Assembly: GCA_029266495.1 (NCBI GenBank)
Contig: JAQSWS010000062.1
Span: 1 to 40,933, forward strand
DNA: 40,933 nucleotides
Source of the DNA: Rariglobus sp.
GTDB taxonomy: Bacteria > Verrucomicrobiota > Verrucomicrobiia > Opitutales > Opitutaceae
Direction of reading: 5' to 3'
In this document: piece by piece, positions 16,794 through 24,533 of the stretch
Layout of the letters: each line of letters starts with the position of its first letter
Numbering within the stretch: position 1 is the first letter of the stretch
Notes under the pieces: generated by a model
The model's input: the letters and a program-made list of their open reading frames with translations, nothing else
What the model was told of the DNA's origin: nothing
Databases searched by the model: none
Translations under genes and position numbers: made by a program

Positions 16794-16818
16794 GAAGGGC
16801 CTGACGAAAAGCGTTCAT
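16768..16818 (-). CDS. putative leucine leader peptide of leuA (16 aa)
   Basis: Short frame MNAFRQALRLSHAHDL then TAA, 111 bases before leuA. Leucine is 3 of the last 9 residues (codons CTT, CTT, CTC). It ends inside a strong hairpin, and codons 9-12 contain the 9-base element repeated in reverse complement just before the leuA start. This is the layout expected of amino-acid-controlled attenuation of a biosynthetic gene. Translation is inferred, not shown. Confidence 0.55.
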   Translation of the reverse strand: MNAFRQALRLSHAHDL

Positions 16819-16859
16819 TGAACGCGGCCACCTATCCGGCCGGCCGGTGGAAAAGTCAA
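16811..16859 (-). promoter_or_regulatory. candidate leuA promoter and start-site palindrome
   Basis: On the minus strand a -35-like TTGACT (16859-16854) is 17 bases from a weak -10-like GATAGG (16836-16831). Transcription would start only a few bases before the leader ATG at 16818. The ATG lies in a perfect inverted repeat GCGTTC-AAT-GAACGC (16811-16825), either an operator or a start-codon hairpin. The rest of 16826-16958, up to livK, shows nothing else I can name. Confidence 0.4.
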
Positions 16860-16958
16860 GATTTGCGTCCAGGCCGGTCCTTGCCTGTTTCCCGCCGCAG
16901 AAAGCCCGAGGGCAGGCTTGCTACGTGATGGCGATTGCGGCACTTCCGGCAGCAGCGC

Positions 16959-18122
16959 ATGAAATTCTCCCTTCTCCTCGCCTCGACTCTCGCTGTTCTG
17001 GCTCTCGTCGGTTGCAGCAAAAAATCGGCCGAACCGGCTGTTCGCATCGGACTCAACGTTGAACTCACGGGCGAATTGCCCTCGGTCGGCGCCTCTTCGA
17101 AAAACGCGGTCGAACTGCATGTCGCCCAGATCAACGCCGCGGGCGGCCTGATGCTCGGCGGCAAAAGGGTCCCGATCGAACTCGTGATCGGTGACAACGG
17201 AGCCAAGGCCGACCAGGCCGCCGCGACCACCCAGCGTCTCATCTCGCAGGAAAACGTCCTCGTGATGATCGGCCCCAACGCCAGCTCATGCGCGATCCCC
17301 GCCTCCGAGATCGCCGAGTCGCTCAAGACCCCGATGATTTCCCCGTGGTCGACCAACCCGAAGACCACGGTCGACGCGCAGACCGGCAAACATAAGGCTT
17401 ATGTATTGCGCGGCTGCTTCACCGATCTCTTCCAGGCCGGCGTGCTCGCGAAGTTCACCCTCAAGGATCTCGAGGCGAAACGCGCCGCCGTCCTGTTCGA
17501 CGTCGCTTCCGAAGCGCCCAACGGCCAGGCCAACCTCTACAAGGAAACCTTCACCAAGCTCGGCGGTGTCATCACCGCCTTCGAAACCTACACGACCGGG
17601 GACCGCGATTTTTCCGCGCAACTCACGAAGATCCGCGCCTCCAACCCCGACGTGATCTTTCTTCCCGTTTACTACACCGACGTTCCGCTCATCACCCAGC
17701 AGGCCCGCCAGCTTGGCATCACCGCGCGTTTTGTCGGCAGCGATGCCTGGAGCTCGCCCGAGATCGTCAAGCTCGGCGGCGCCGCGCTCGAAGGCGCGTA
17801 TTTCTGCAATCACTACTCGACGCAGATCGCCACCCCCGCCGCGAAGAAGTTCATGGACGATTACCAGGCCAAATATGGACAGGCCCCCGATGACATCGCC
17901 GCGCTTTCCTATGATTCGATCGGTTTCATGATGAAGGCGATCGAGGCCGCCGGCGTGACCGACCGCCAGGCCGTGCGTGCCGCGCTCGCGTCCATCCCCA
18001 GCTACGAGGGCGTGACCGGCGTGATGCGTTTTGCCGAGGGCAGCGGCGACCCGGTGAAGAGCGCGGTCATCCTCCAGATCAAGGACGGCCAGTTCATCTG
18101 GGTGGCCAACGCCGCGCCCTGA
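16959..18122 (+). CDS. livK: branched-chain amino-acid ABC transporter, substrate-binding lipoprotein
   Basis: 387 residues. A lipoprotein signal (MKFSLLLASTLAVLALVGC, lipid-bearing Cys19) is followed by a Peripla_BP_6 domain: VRIGLNVELTGELPSVGASSKNAVELHV, VIGDNGAKADQAA, VLMIGPNASSCAIPASE, VIFLPVYYTDVPLITQQARQLG. The start at 16959 places the signal peptide correctly. In Gram-negative bacteria it would be anchored in the periplasm and deliver Leu/Ile/Val or a related amino acid to LivHMGF. It is divergent from leuA, so import and synthesis of leucine are neighbours. Confidence 0.93.
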   Translation: MKFSLLLASTLAVLALVGCSKKSAEPAVRIGLNVELTGELPSVGASSKNAVELHVAQINAAGGLMLGGKRVPIELVIGDNGAKADQAAATTQRLISQENVLVMIGPNASSCAIPASEIAESLKTPMISPWSTNPKTTVDAQTGKHKAYVLRGCFTDLFQAGVLAKFTLKDLEAKRAAVLFDVASEAPNGQANLYKETFTKLGGVITAFETYTTGDRDFSAQLTKIRASNPDVIFLPVYYTDVPLITQQARQLGITARFVGSDAWSSPEIVKLGGAALEGAYFCNHYSTQIATPAAKKFMDDYQAKYGQAPDDIAALSYDSIGFMMKAIEAAGVTDRQAVRAALASIPSYEGVTGVMRFAEGSGDPVKSAVILQIKDGQFIWVANAAP

Positions 18123-18177
18123 GCGGTTCACGGTCATTCCACGGCTTTCCGCCAAGGAAACGCTCTCCGAATAACGC

Positions 18178-18982
18178 ATGGAATATTTCGCGCAGCAGGC
18201 CATCAACGCGATCCAGCTCCCACGGCGATGTGTTCATGGTGGGTGCGTTTGCCTGCCTTCTCCTGGTCTCGCTCGTGCCGCTGCCTTTCATCGTTGCGCT
18301 GCTCGCGGTCATGGTGATCACCGCGGTGCTCGGTGCGTTGATCGAGCGCGTGGCTTATCGTCCGCTGCGGCAGGCGCCGCGCGTTTCCGCGATCATCACG
18401 GCGCTTGGCTGCGGGCTGGTCATTCAAAACACCACGCTGAGCCTCAGTCCCTACGCGCGCCCGATGCCGCGGTTGTTCGAGTCAAGGACGTTTGAGTTTG
18501 CAGGCGTCACCCTGAACTCGCTCCAGCTTTTCATCATCGGGGTGTCGGGAGTGCTCATGCTCGGGCTCGATTTTGTCATTCGAAAAACCGACTGGGGAAT
18601 CGCGTTGCGGGCGACCGCGAGTGACCGCGCGACGGTTCCTCTCATGGGGGTGCCGGTCAATCGCGTGATCTCGCTCACCTTTGCGGTGGGCGGTGCGCTC
18701 GCCGGGGCGGCCGGCGTGCTCTACAGCCAGGCGTATCCGGTGGTGGGCGCCGCCATGGGCGCGCTCATTGGCTGGAAGGCCTTCGTTGCGGCGGTGATCG
18801 GGGGCATCGGCAGCATTCGCGGGGCGGTGCTGGGCGGCTACATCCTTGGCGTGGTCGAGGTGACGACGGTGGTCGTGCTGCCTTCGACGTGGCGCGACCT
18901 GATCGCCTATTCGCTGCTGCTGGTGATCTTGATCTTCAAACCCAACGGCCTGCTCGGAAGCGCCGCGCAGCAAAAAGTCTAA
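18178..18982 (+). pseudogene. livH: livH permease with frameshifting internal deletion
   Basis: Inner-membrane permease of the branched-chain amino-acid transporter. ATG at 18178 gives MEYFAQQAINAIQL, a normal LivH N-terminus. At 18220 the sequence jumps to HGDVFMVGAFAC, which in intact LivH follows a conserved stretch of the type GS-YALIALGYTMVYGI-LINFA. About 24 codons are missing and the two parts are in different frames (18178 versus 18221, offset 43). The downstream part (18221-18982) is open and typical: LIERVAYRPLRQ, EVTTVVVLPSTWRDL-like tail. Either the gene is broken or the sequence has a local deletion error. Confidence 0.8.
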
Positions 18983-18985
18983 GCC

Positions 18986-19981
18986 ATGCCCACGCCCCGC
19001 ACCCTTGGTTCCTCCGTCGCCGGCTGCCGCTGGGCGCTGCCGGTGCTGGCGGCCTCGGCCTTTCTGGCGGCACTGCTGCATCAGCAATGGGCTTTGTTCA
19101 ACGGCTACACCGAGTTCGTGCTGATCACCGCCGGCATCAACATCATCCTCTGCGCCAGTCTTAACTTGGTGAATGGTTACATGGGCGAGTTCTCCGTGGG
19201 CCACGCCGGCTTCATGGCGGTCGGCGCCTATGCGGCCGGCCTGCTGGCGGTGAAAATTCTCCCGGGGGCCACGCCCGTCTGGGCGTTTCCGCTGGTGGTC
19301 GCCTTCGGCGGGGTGATCGCGGCGGCGATCGGGTTTCTGCTCGCATTGCTTTCATTCAAGACCCGTGGCGACTACCTCGCGATCATCACGCTGGCGTTTC
19401 TGATGATCGTGAAATCCGCGCTGGAAAACATCCCGTTCACCGGCGGGCCGCGCGGGCTCCTCGGCATCGAGCGGCTCACCACGCTGCCGCAGACAGTCGC
19501 CTGGGTGATCGTGACGCTCTGGGTGATCCGCAACCTGGTGTATTCAAAATTTGGACGTGGCATCACCGCGATCCGGGAGGACGAGCTGGCGGCCGGCGCG
19601 ATGGGCGTGCGCACGCGCGAGGCCAAGATCCTTGCCTTTGTGGTGTCGTCGTTTTTCGGCGGCGTGGCCGGGTCGCTCTTCGCGCACCAGCTCCAGTTCA
19701 TCAATCCGGCGACCTTCGACATCATCCGGTCCACGGACATCCTGGTCATGGTTTACATCGGAGGGGTGGCGTCGCTCACGGGTTCGCTCCTCGGCGCCGT
19801 GCTCGTGACCGTGCTGGCGCAGCTGCTCCAGCCGCTCGGCACGTGGCGCGCGGTGGTGATGCCGCTCACGCTGGTTTTTCTCATGCTTTTCCGTCCGCGC
19901 GGGTTGCTCGGCCTGCGGGAGTTCGCCTGGCTTTTGCCCGGCCGCGAACTGCTCCAGCGCATAAAGGAGAAGTCGCCGTGA
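18986..19981 (+). CDS. livM: branched-chain amino-acid ABC transporter permease LivM
   Basis: 331 residues, about eight to nine membrane segments. The conserved LNLVNGYMGEFSVGHAGFMAVGAYAAG is at about 52-80, FKTRGDYLAIITLAFLMIVKSALENIPFTGGPRGL in the middle, and KFGRGITAIREDELAAGAMGV is the loop contacting the ATPases. The start is 3 bases after the livH stop. The livG start overlaps its stop. Confidence 0.93.
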   Translation: MPTPRTLGSSVAGCRWALPVLAASAFLAALLHQQWALFNGYTEFVLITAGINIILCASLNLVNGYMGEFSVGHAGFMAVGAYAAGLLAVKILPGATPVWAFPLVVAFGGVIAAAIGFLLALLSFKTRGDYLAIITLAFLMIVKSALENIPFTGGPRGLLGIERLTTLPQTVAWVIVTLWVIRNLVYSKFGRGITAIREDELAAGAMGVRTREAKILAFVVSSFFGGVAGSLFAHQLQFINPATFDIIRSTDILVMVYIGGVASLTGSLLGAVLVTVLAQLLQPLGTWRAVVMPLTLVFLMLFRPRGLLGLREFAWLLPGRELLQRIKEKSP

Positions 19982-20751
19982 CGCCGTTGCTCCAGCTGGA
20001 TGCGGTGACTAAGCGCTTCGGCGGCCTCTGTGCCGTGTCGGCGGCGCGCCTCGAGGTGCAGGCGGGGCACACGCATGGCATCATCGGCCCCAACGGCGCG
20101 GGCAAGACCACGCTTTTTAATCTGATCACCGGCATCTACACGCCGGATGAAGGTGCGATTCGTTTCGAAGGAACGAACATCGCCGGGTTTCGTCCGAACC
20201 AGATCGCCGCGCGAGGCATCGGGCGCACGTTTCAAAACATCCGCCTGTGTCGCGATCTCACGGTCCTGGACAATGTCCGCATGGCCTATGATGTGCGGCT
20301 CACGTCCTCGACCTGGTCCGCCTTGCTCAACCTCCCTTCGCACCGGCGCGAGGAGCAACGCTCCATCGAGGGCAGCTTTGAGCTGTTAAAGGCTTTCGGC
20401 ATGGATGCGATGGCCGGTCAACTGGCGGGCGGTCTGCCGTATGGCCTGCAGCGCAGGCTGGAAATCGCCCGGGCGCTCGCGCTCAAGCCGCGCCTGCTCC
20501 TCCTTGATGAGCCGGCCGCGGGCATGAACTCGGCCGAGACATTGCGCCTGATGGAATTTCTTCGCTGGGTGCGCGAGCATTTCGATGTGACCCTGGTGCT
20601 CATCGAGCATCACATGAAACTCGTGATGGGGCTGTGCGATCACATCACCGTGCTCGATTTCGGCGTGACCATCGCGGACGGCACGCCGGCCGAAATCCAA
20701 GGCAACCGCCGGGTGATCGACGCCTATCTGGGCGAGGAGGTGGAGGCATGA
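19978..20751 (+). CDS. livG: branched-chain amino-acid ABC transporter ATPase LivG
   Basis: 257 residues. Walker A GPNGAGKTT at about 37-45, Q-loop FQNIRLCRDLTVLDNV, signature region LPYGLQRRLEIARAL and Walker B LLLLDEPAAGMN, then LIEHHMKLVMGLCDHI. The GTG start at 19978 overlaps the livM TGA (GTGA) and has an AAGGAG ribosome site 7 bases upstream, one of few clear ones here. A 65-residue LivG-specific helical insert follows the Q-loop. Confidence 0.94.
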   Translation: MTPLLQLDAVTKRFGGLCAVSAARLEVQAGHTHGIIGPNGAGKTTLFNLITGIYTPDEGAIRFEGTNIAGFRPNQIAARGIGRTFQNIRLCRDLTVLDNVRMAYDVRLTSSTWSALLNLPSHRREEQRSIEGSFELLKAFGMDAMAGQLAGGLPYGLQRRLEIARALALKPRLLLLDEPAAGMNSAETLRLMEFLRWVREHFDVTLVLIEHHMKLVMGLCDHITVLDFGVTIADGTPAEIQGNRRVIDAYLGEEVEA

Positions 20752-21464
20752 GCGAGGTCGTGTTATCGGTCGGGAACCTCACCGTTGGCTACGGCGACAT
20801 CCGGGCGGTCAAGGGCATCTCCTTCGAGGTGCAGGCGGGGGAGATTTTTACGCTGATTGGCGCCAATGGCGCAGGCAAAACCTCCACGCTCCGGGCGCTC
20901 TCCGGCATGCTGCGTTACGGTGGCACGGTGTGCCTCAACGGACGTGACCTGCGCGGACTGGCGGCCGAGGAGATCGTGACGGCCGGCCTCGCCCATGTGC
21001 CGGAGGGGCGGAGGGTGTTCGGGCCGCTCACGGTGTTGGAGAACCTGAAGCTCGGGGCGTGGATCCGCCGCAGCCAGCGCGCGGCGGTGGCGGCGGATTT
21101 GGAGCGGATGTTCACGTTTTTCCCGCGTCTGCACGAGCGTCGCGACCAGCTCGCCGGCACGCTTTCGGGCGGCGAGCAACAGATGCTGGCCGTGGCCCGC
21201 GCGTTGATGAGCCAGGCACGGCTGCTGGTGCTGGACGAACCCTCGATGGGGCTTGCTCCCAAGCTGGTGAAGGAAATTTACGCGGTGTTGCGTGAGATCA
21301 ACCGGGAGGGGGTCACGCTCCTGCTGGTCGAGCAGAACGCGAATCTGGCCCTGCGTCTTGCGGATCGGGCGGCGGTGCTTGAGACCGGGGTGATCACGCT
21401 GGCGGGTGAAAGTGCCGCACTGTTGCAGGACGCACGCGTGCGCGAGGCTTACCTGGGCGCTTAG
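20748..21464 (+). CDS. livF: branched-chain amino-acid ABC transporter ATPase LivF
   Basis: 238 residues. Walker A GANGAGKTS at 38-46, HVPEGRRVFGPLTVLENL (LivF hallmark), signature LSGGEQQMLAVARAL, Walker B LLVLDEPSMGLAP and LLVEQNANLALRLADR. The ATG overlaps the livG stop (ATGA), so the two ATPases are translationally coupled. Last gene of the liv operon. Confidence 0.95.
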   Translation: MSEVVLSVGNLTVGYGDIRAVKGISFEVQAGEIFTLIGANGAGKTSTLRALSGMLRYGGTVCLNGRDLRGLAAEEIVTAGLAHVPEGRRVFGPLTVLENLKLGAWIRRSQRAAVAADLERMFTFFPRLHERRDQLAGTLSGGEQQMLAVARALMSQARLLVLDEPSMGLAPKLVKEIYAVLREINREGVTLLLVEQNANLALRLADRAAVLETGVITLAGESAALLQDARVREAYLGA

Positions 21465-21481
21465 CCAGGGGATTGCGCGTT

Positions 21482-21537
21482 GCAGGGGGCGCCGGCCCTG
21501 CTACGGAGAGCCGGCTTGTAGAAGCTCCGGCGCCGTC
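21482..21537 (-). repeat. REP-like hairpin pair after livF
   Basis: On the minus strand GTAG (21504-21501) precedes a stem GCAGGG/CCCTGC around CCGGCGCC; next to it is a second hairpin GCCGG/CCGGC containing a further GTAG. This double arrangement resembles the pairs at 2291-2346 and 40742-40797. It probably also ends the liv transcript, 18 bases after the stop. Confidence 0.5.
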
Positions 21538-21629
21538 TAAGGTCCCTGTCTGTGTTTTGCCACCCTGACGTAACCCGCCCCGATTCCCGGCGTCTCGGTT
21601 TTGGTGTATGATGCAGTCCCCAGTTTTCC

Positions 21630-22217
21630 ATGCTTGAGGAGACCTTCGATCTGGCAGGTTGCCTTGACCGCGTGCGCCAGCGCGACCAGCTCGCCGCGCG
21701 TGAACTCGTGGAGCACCTGCACCCCATGGTCGTCCGGATCGTCCGCGCCCGCCTGCCTCGCCGGGTGGCCGAGGAAGACCTTACCCAGGAGATTTTTCTG
21801 AAGATGTTCACCCGCATTGCACAATATCAGGGCAACGTGCCGTTCTCCCACTGGGTGTCGCGCATCGCGGTGACGACCTGCATCGACCACCTGCGTGCGC
21901 AGAAACGGCGTCCGGAGTTCCGCTGGGCCGACCTTTCGGAAAACGAGGCCGACGTGCTCGATGCGGTGCTGACGAGTGAAAACGATGTGACCGCCGGCGA
22001 CGCGCTTGCCGCCCATGAACTGGTTCACAAGCTGCTGGACCAGCTCAAGCCTGACGATCGCATGGTGCTGCAACTGCTCGACCTCGAACAAAAAACCCTC
22101 GCCGAGGTGAACGTCCTCACCGGCTGGAATATCACGCTGATCAAAGTCCGCGCCTTTCGTGCACGGCGGAAATTGCAAAAGCTGTTTGAAGACTTAAAGA
22201 AAAAGGAACGCGCATGA
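21630..22217 (+). CDS. ECF-type RNA polymerase sigma factor
   Basis: 195 residues. Sigma region 2 (about 15-95) holds ELVEHLHPMVVRIVRARL, EEDLTQEIFLKMFTRI and FSHWVSRIAVTTCIDHLRAQKRRP; region 4 (about 135-190) holds LDQLKPDDRMVLQLLDLEQKTLAEV and a helix-turn-helix ending KVRAFRARRKLQKLF. It opens an operon: the next start overlaps its stop (ATGA). No regular zinc-type anti-sigma follows; the next gene may do this work. Confidence 0.92.
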   Translation: MLEETFDLAGCLDRVRQRDQLAARELVEHLHPMVVRIVRARLPRRVAEEDLTQEIFLKMFTRIAQYQGNVPFSHWVSRIAVTTCIDHLRAQKRRPEFRWADLSENEADVLDAVLTSENDVTAGDALAAHELVHKLLDQLKPDDRMVLQLLDLEQKTLAEVNVLTGWNITLIKVRAFRARRKLQKLFEDLKKKERA

Positions 22218-22528
22218 AAACCCACTCTTCACCCTGGAGCCGCCTCGTGACGGCCGCCCGCCTCGCCCCGGCCGACCAGCGGGACGCGTCCGCGCCGCTT
22301 GGTTTCGCCACCCGCGTCAGCGCGCTGGGCCTGGCCGCCGTCGAGCCCACGTTCTCGGCGTTGTTTGCCCGGTTCTCGATGCGTGCACTCGGGGTGTGCG
22401 GCCTCCTGATGGTTCTCGGCGTGTCGTTGAACCTGAGCTCGGTGCTGAATGCGATCGAAAGTGACTCGTCGACCGATTCCGTGGCGGTCAGCGATCCCGT
22501 GGCCGAATGGCTCAACGCCGCTTCCTGA
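22214..22528 (+). CDS. small single-pass membrane protein, possible anti-sigma partner
   Basis: 104 residues, family not recognised. A basic N-terminal cytoplasmic-like half (1-58) is followed by one membrane helix (about 58-78, ALGVCGLLMVLGVSLNLSSVL) and a short acidic tail. It is translationally coupled to the sigma gene by ATGA and overlaps the next start by 22 bases. Position and topology suggest a sigma-binding membrane anchor, but no HxxxCxxC or known anti-sigma motif is present. Confidence 0.65.
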   Translation: MKTHSSPWSRLVTAARLAPADQRDASAPLGFATRVSALGLAAVEPTFSALFARFSMRALGVCGLLMVLGVSLNLSSVLNAIESDSSTDSVAVSDPVAEWLNAAS

Positions 22529-23007
22529 CCGTGGCCGCCACCCTTAAAATCATCCTCGCGGTCAGCGGCATTTTTGTCGCCGGAGCGGTCACGGGCGGCT
22601 TTGCCAGCCTCCGGGTGGCCGATCACCTGGCCCGGCAAAAACGCGCCCAGGAGCGCACCGGACCGACCGAGATCGGCGCCCGCCTGGCCGAGCAACTTCA
22701 ACTGACGCCCGAACAGAAGGAAAAAATCCGTCCCATCATCACCCGGACGTCCGAGGAATTGAGAAAAGTGCGCCGCGAGGCGTTCGGACAGATGGCCTCC
22801 GTCGTCGCCAGCATGGATGCGGAGCTGTCGAAGGATCTGACCGACGAGCAGCGCGTGCGCCTCAAGGAAATCCGCGCCAAGGAAGAGGAGCGTCGCAAGC
22901 AGTGGACGATCGAACGCGCCGAACGGGCCAAGCGCAATGAGGCCCGTCCGTTTGATGGACCGGGGGAACCCGGCCCGCGTCCCCCGGGGCCTCCTCCTGC
23001 GCCGTGA
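22507..23007 (+). CDS. Spy/CpxP-like envelope protein with N-terminal membrane anchor
   Basis: 166 residues. One membrane segment (about 10-32, LKIILAVSGIFVAGAVTGGF), then a long helical region with LTPEQKEKIRPII and LTDEQRVRLKEI, the repeated LTxEQ-type motif of Spy/CpxP/heavy-metal sensor proteins. The C-terminus is Pro-rich. Third gene of the ECF operon, facing the periplasm; a role in sensing or buffering envelope stress is inferred from family and context. Confidence 0.75.
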   Translation: MAQRRFLTVAATLKIILAVSGIFVAGAVTGGFASLRVADHLARQKRAQERTGPTEIGARLAEQLQLTPEQKEKIRPIITRTSEELRKVRREAFGQMASVVASMDAELSKDLTDEQRVRLKEIRAKEEERRKQWTIERAERAKRNEARPFDGPGEPGPRPPGPPPAP

Positions 23008-23070
23008 TTTTTACGACGGGAGCCTGTCTGCGCACTTGCCGCGGGGCTTCGTCTGACTGACAGGTGGTCC

Positions 23071-23505
23071 ATGCCAGCGCTTACAGGACACATGTTGTAT
23101 TTCGCCTATGGCGAAGATTTGCCTCACGCCGTGCTTAAGGAGGTGTGTCCGGGCGCCGAGTGGTTCGGCCCCGCGCGGATGGAGGGGCATCGGCTCGTTG
23201 CTGATACCGCCGGGCGCGCCAACGTGCGTGTCGAGGCGGGCGCGACGGTCTGGGGCTCGTTGTGGCTGGTGCCGGCGTCGTCGCTTCCCGCGCTCGATGC
23301 CAGCGCGCCCGAGGGATACGAACGCACCACGCGTCGCATTGTTTCGCCGGCCGGTCCGCGCACCGAGGCGACCGTCTATGTGTCAACGGCTCCGGAACAG
23401 GGCGGGTCGTTGGAGCGGCTGGAGGCATTGCTGGCGGGGGCCAAGGAAAGCCGTTTGCCGGCCGTTTACATCAAGGAGTTGGTTCAGGCCTTCCAAAAAA
23501 GCTGA
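23071..23505 (+). CDS. gamma-glutamylcyclotransferase-like (GGCT/AIG2 fold) protein
   Basis: 144 residues. The N-terminal YFAYGEDLPHAVL matches the YGxNL substrate-binding loop of the GGCT fold; ARMEGHRL, VWGSLWLVPASSLPALD and GYERTTRRIV follow in the usual order, with a possible catalytic Glu in APEGYER. The fold is likely, the exact reaction is not. A start at MLYFAYG (23092) is also possible. Confidence 0.75.
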   Translation: MPALTGHMLYFAYGEDLPHAVLKEVCPGAEWFGPARMEGHRLVADTAGRANVRVEAGATVWGSLWLVPASSLPALDASAPEGYERTTRRIVSPAGPRTEATVYVSTAPEQGGSLERLEALLAGAKESRLPAVYIKELVQAFQKS

Positions 23506-23612
23506 CGCGATCATCGTGACGGGGAGGGCGGTCGAAAGGGGCGGAATCCCCCTCAAAAAATCAGGGAAAGATTCTCGTTGAACCGCGCGCCGACCGGGGC
23601 ACTGTTCGCCTC

Positions 23613-23708
<96 letters not shown>

Positions 23709-23726
23709 ACTTTATTTTTGCATATC

Positions 23727-24482
23727 ATGACGCGCTTATGCGGGCTCCGGATTAAAAGATGGATCTGCTGCGCGGGTGTGCTCCCGCTCGTGGTGGCGCT
23801 CTTGCTGCCGTCGGTTCTGCGGGCGGAATCCGGCCCGTTTCCGTATGCACGCATCGGCGTGGCCAACGGTTGTTTTGTGGAGTCCGTGGCCTTCGGCGAC
23901 GAACTGGGCACGCGGTTCGGCGCCGACGTGTGGTATCGCCTGCTTCAATGGGGCGCAAAGGAGGCGGACGAGGTGGTGGCCGGGCATGCCGTGGTTATAT
24001 TTCAGCACGGTGCACGGTTATGGTCCTATGACATCAATCACGGGTTCACCGTGCTCAAGGTGCCGGCCGAACAGCGGGACGACGTTGCCGCGGTGGCAGA
24101 GCAGGCCACCGCGCCCTACGTCGGCAAGATCACGCCGCGTTATCCGGTTTATCGCGAGGATTTCCCCCAAGTGCCGGAAGCGCGGTCACCGGCTCCCTTT
24201 GGCCAGGTGGAAGAGCTGGATTTGAGCGATGCGGGGCTGGTGGCGGCACGCCTGGCCAGAAAACGTCCGGTGGCGCTGGTGGAGTTTACTTATCCGCAGG
24301 ACGGTGCAACCCGGCGCGGCGCAGCGGTGGCGTTCGTCTATAACGGACGATTATGCGTGTATTCGCCGCCTTCCGGGACGGTGCCGTTCCGGGTGACCGC
24401 ATTGAGCGTGAAAAACTTGCGGCAATTGCAGGAGTTGCTGCGCCGGATTCATCCCGGCGCCAGCAATCTCAAAGCGCGCTGA
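23727..24482 (+). CDS. secreted protein of unknown family with possible Cys-His-Asp triad
   Basis: 251 residues from ATG 23727. A signal peptide (to about residue 34, VVALLLPSVLRAES) indicates export. The mature part has GVANGCFVESVAFGDELGTRFG, DVWYRLLQWG, GHAVVIFQHGARLWSYDINHGF. Cys in NGCFVES, His in GHAVVIF and Asp in SYDINHG occur in the order and spacing of papain-fold cysteine hydrolases (as in C39 or transglutaminase-like proteins). The hydrolase idea is inference; I do not recognise the family. The start upstream at 23694 would lie inside the SRP RNA and is rejected. Confidence 0.65.
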   Translation: MTRLCGLRIKRWICCAGVLPLVVALLLPSVLRAESGPFPYARIGVANGCFVESVAFGDELGTRFGADVWYRLLQWGAKEADEVVAGHAVVIFQHGARLWSYDINHGFTVLKVPAEQRDDVAAVAEQATAPYVGKITPRYPVYREDFPQVPEARSPAPFGQVEELDLSDAGLVAARLARKRPVALVEFTYPQDGATRRGAAVAFVYNGRLCVYSPPSGTVPFRVTALSVKNLRQLQELLRRIHPGASNLKAR

Positions 24483-24533
24483 AACGTTTGATAAGGGGAC
24501 CGGGGCGGCGGGTGTCCGCTCCCGCCACCTTGC

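Noticed and set aside
18230-18982. livH as an intact gene starting at 18230
   Set aside because: HGDVFMVGAF is internal in LivH and the normal N-terminus lies just upstream in another frame, so a start at 18230 would remove the first helix.
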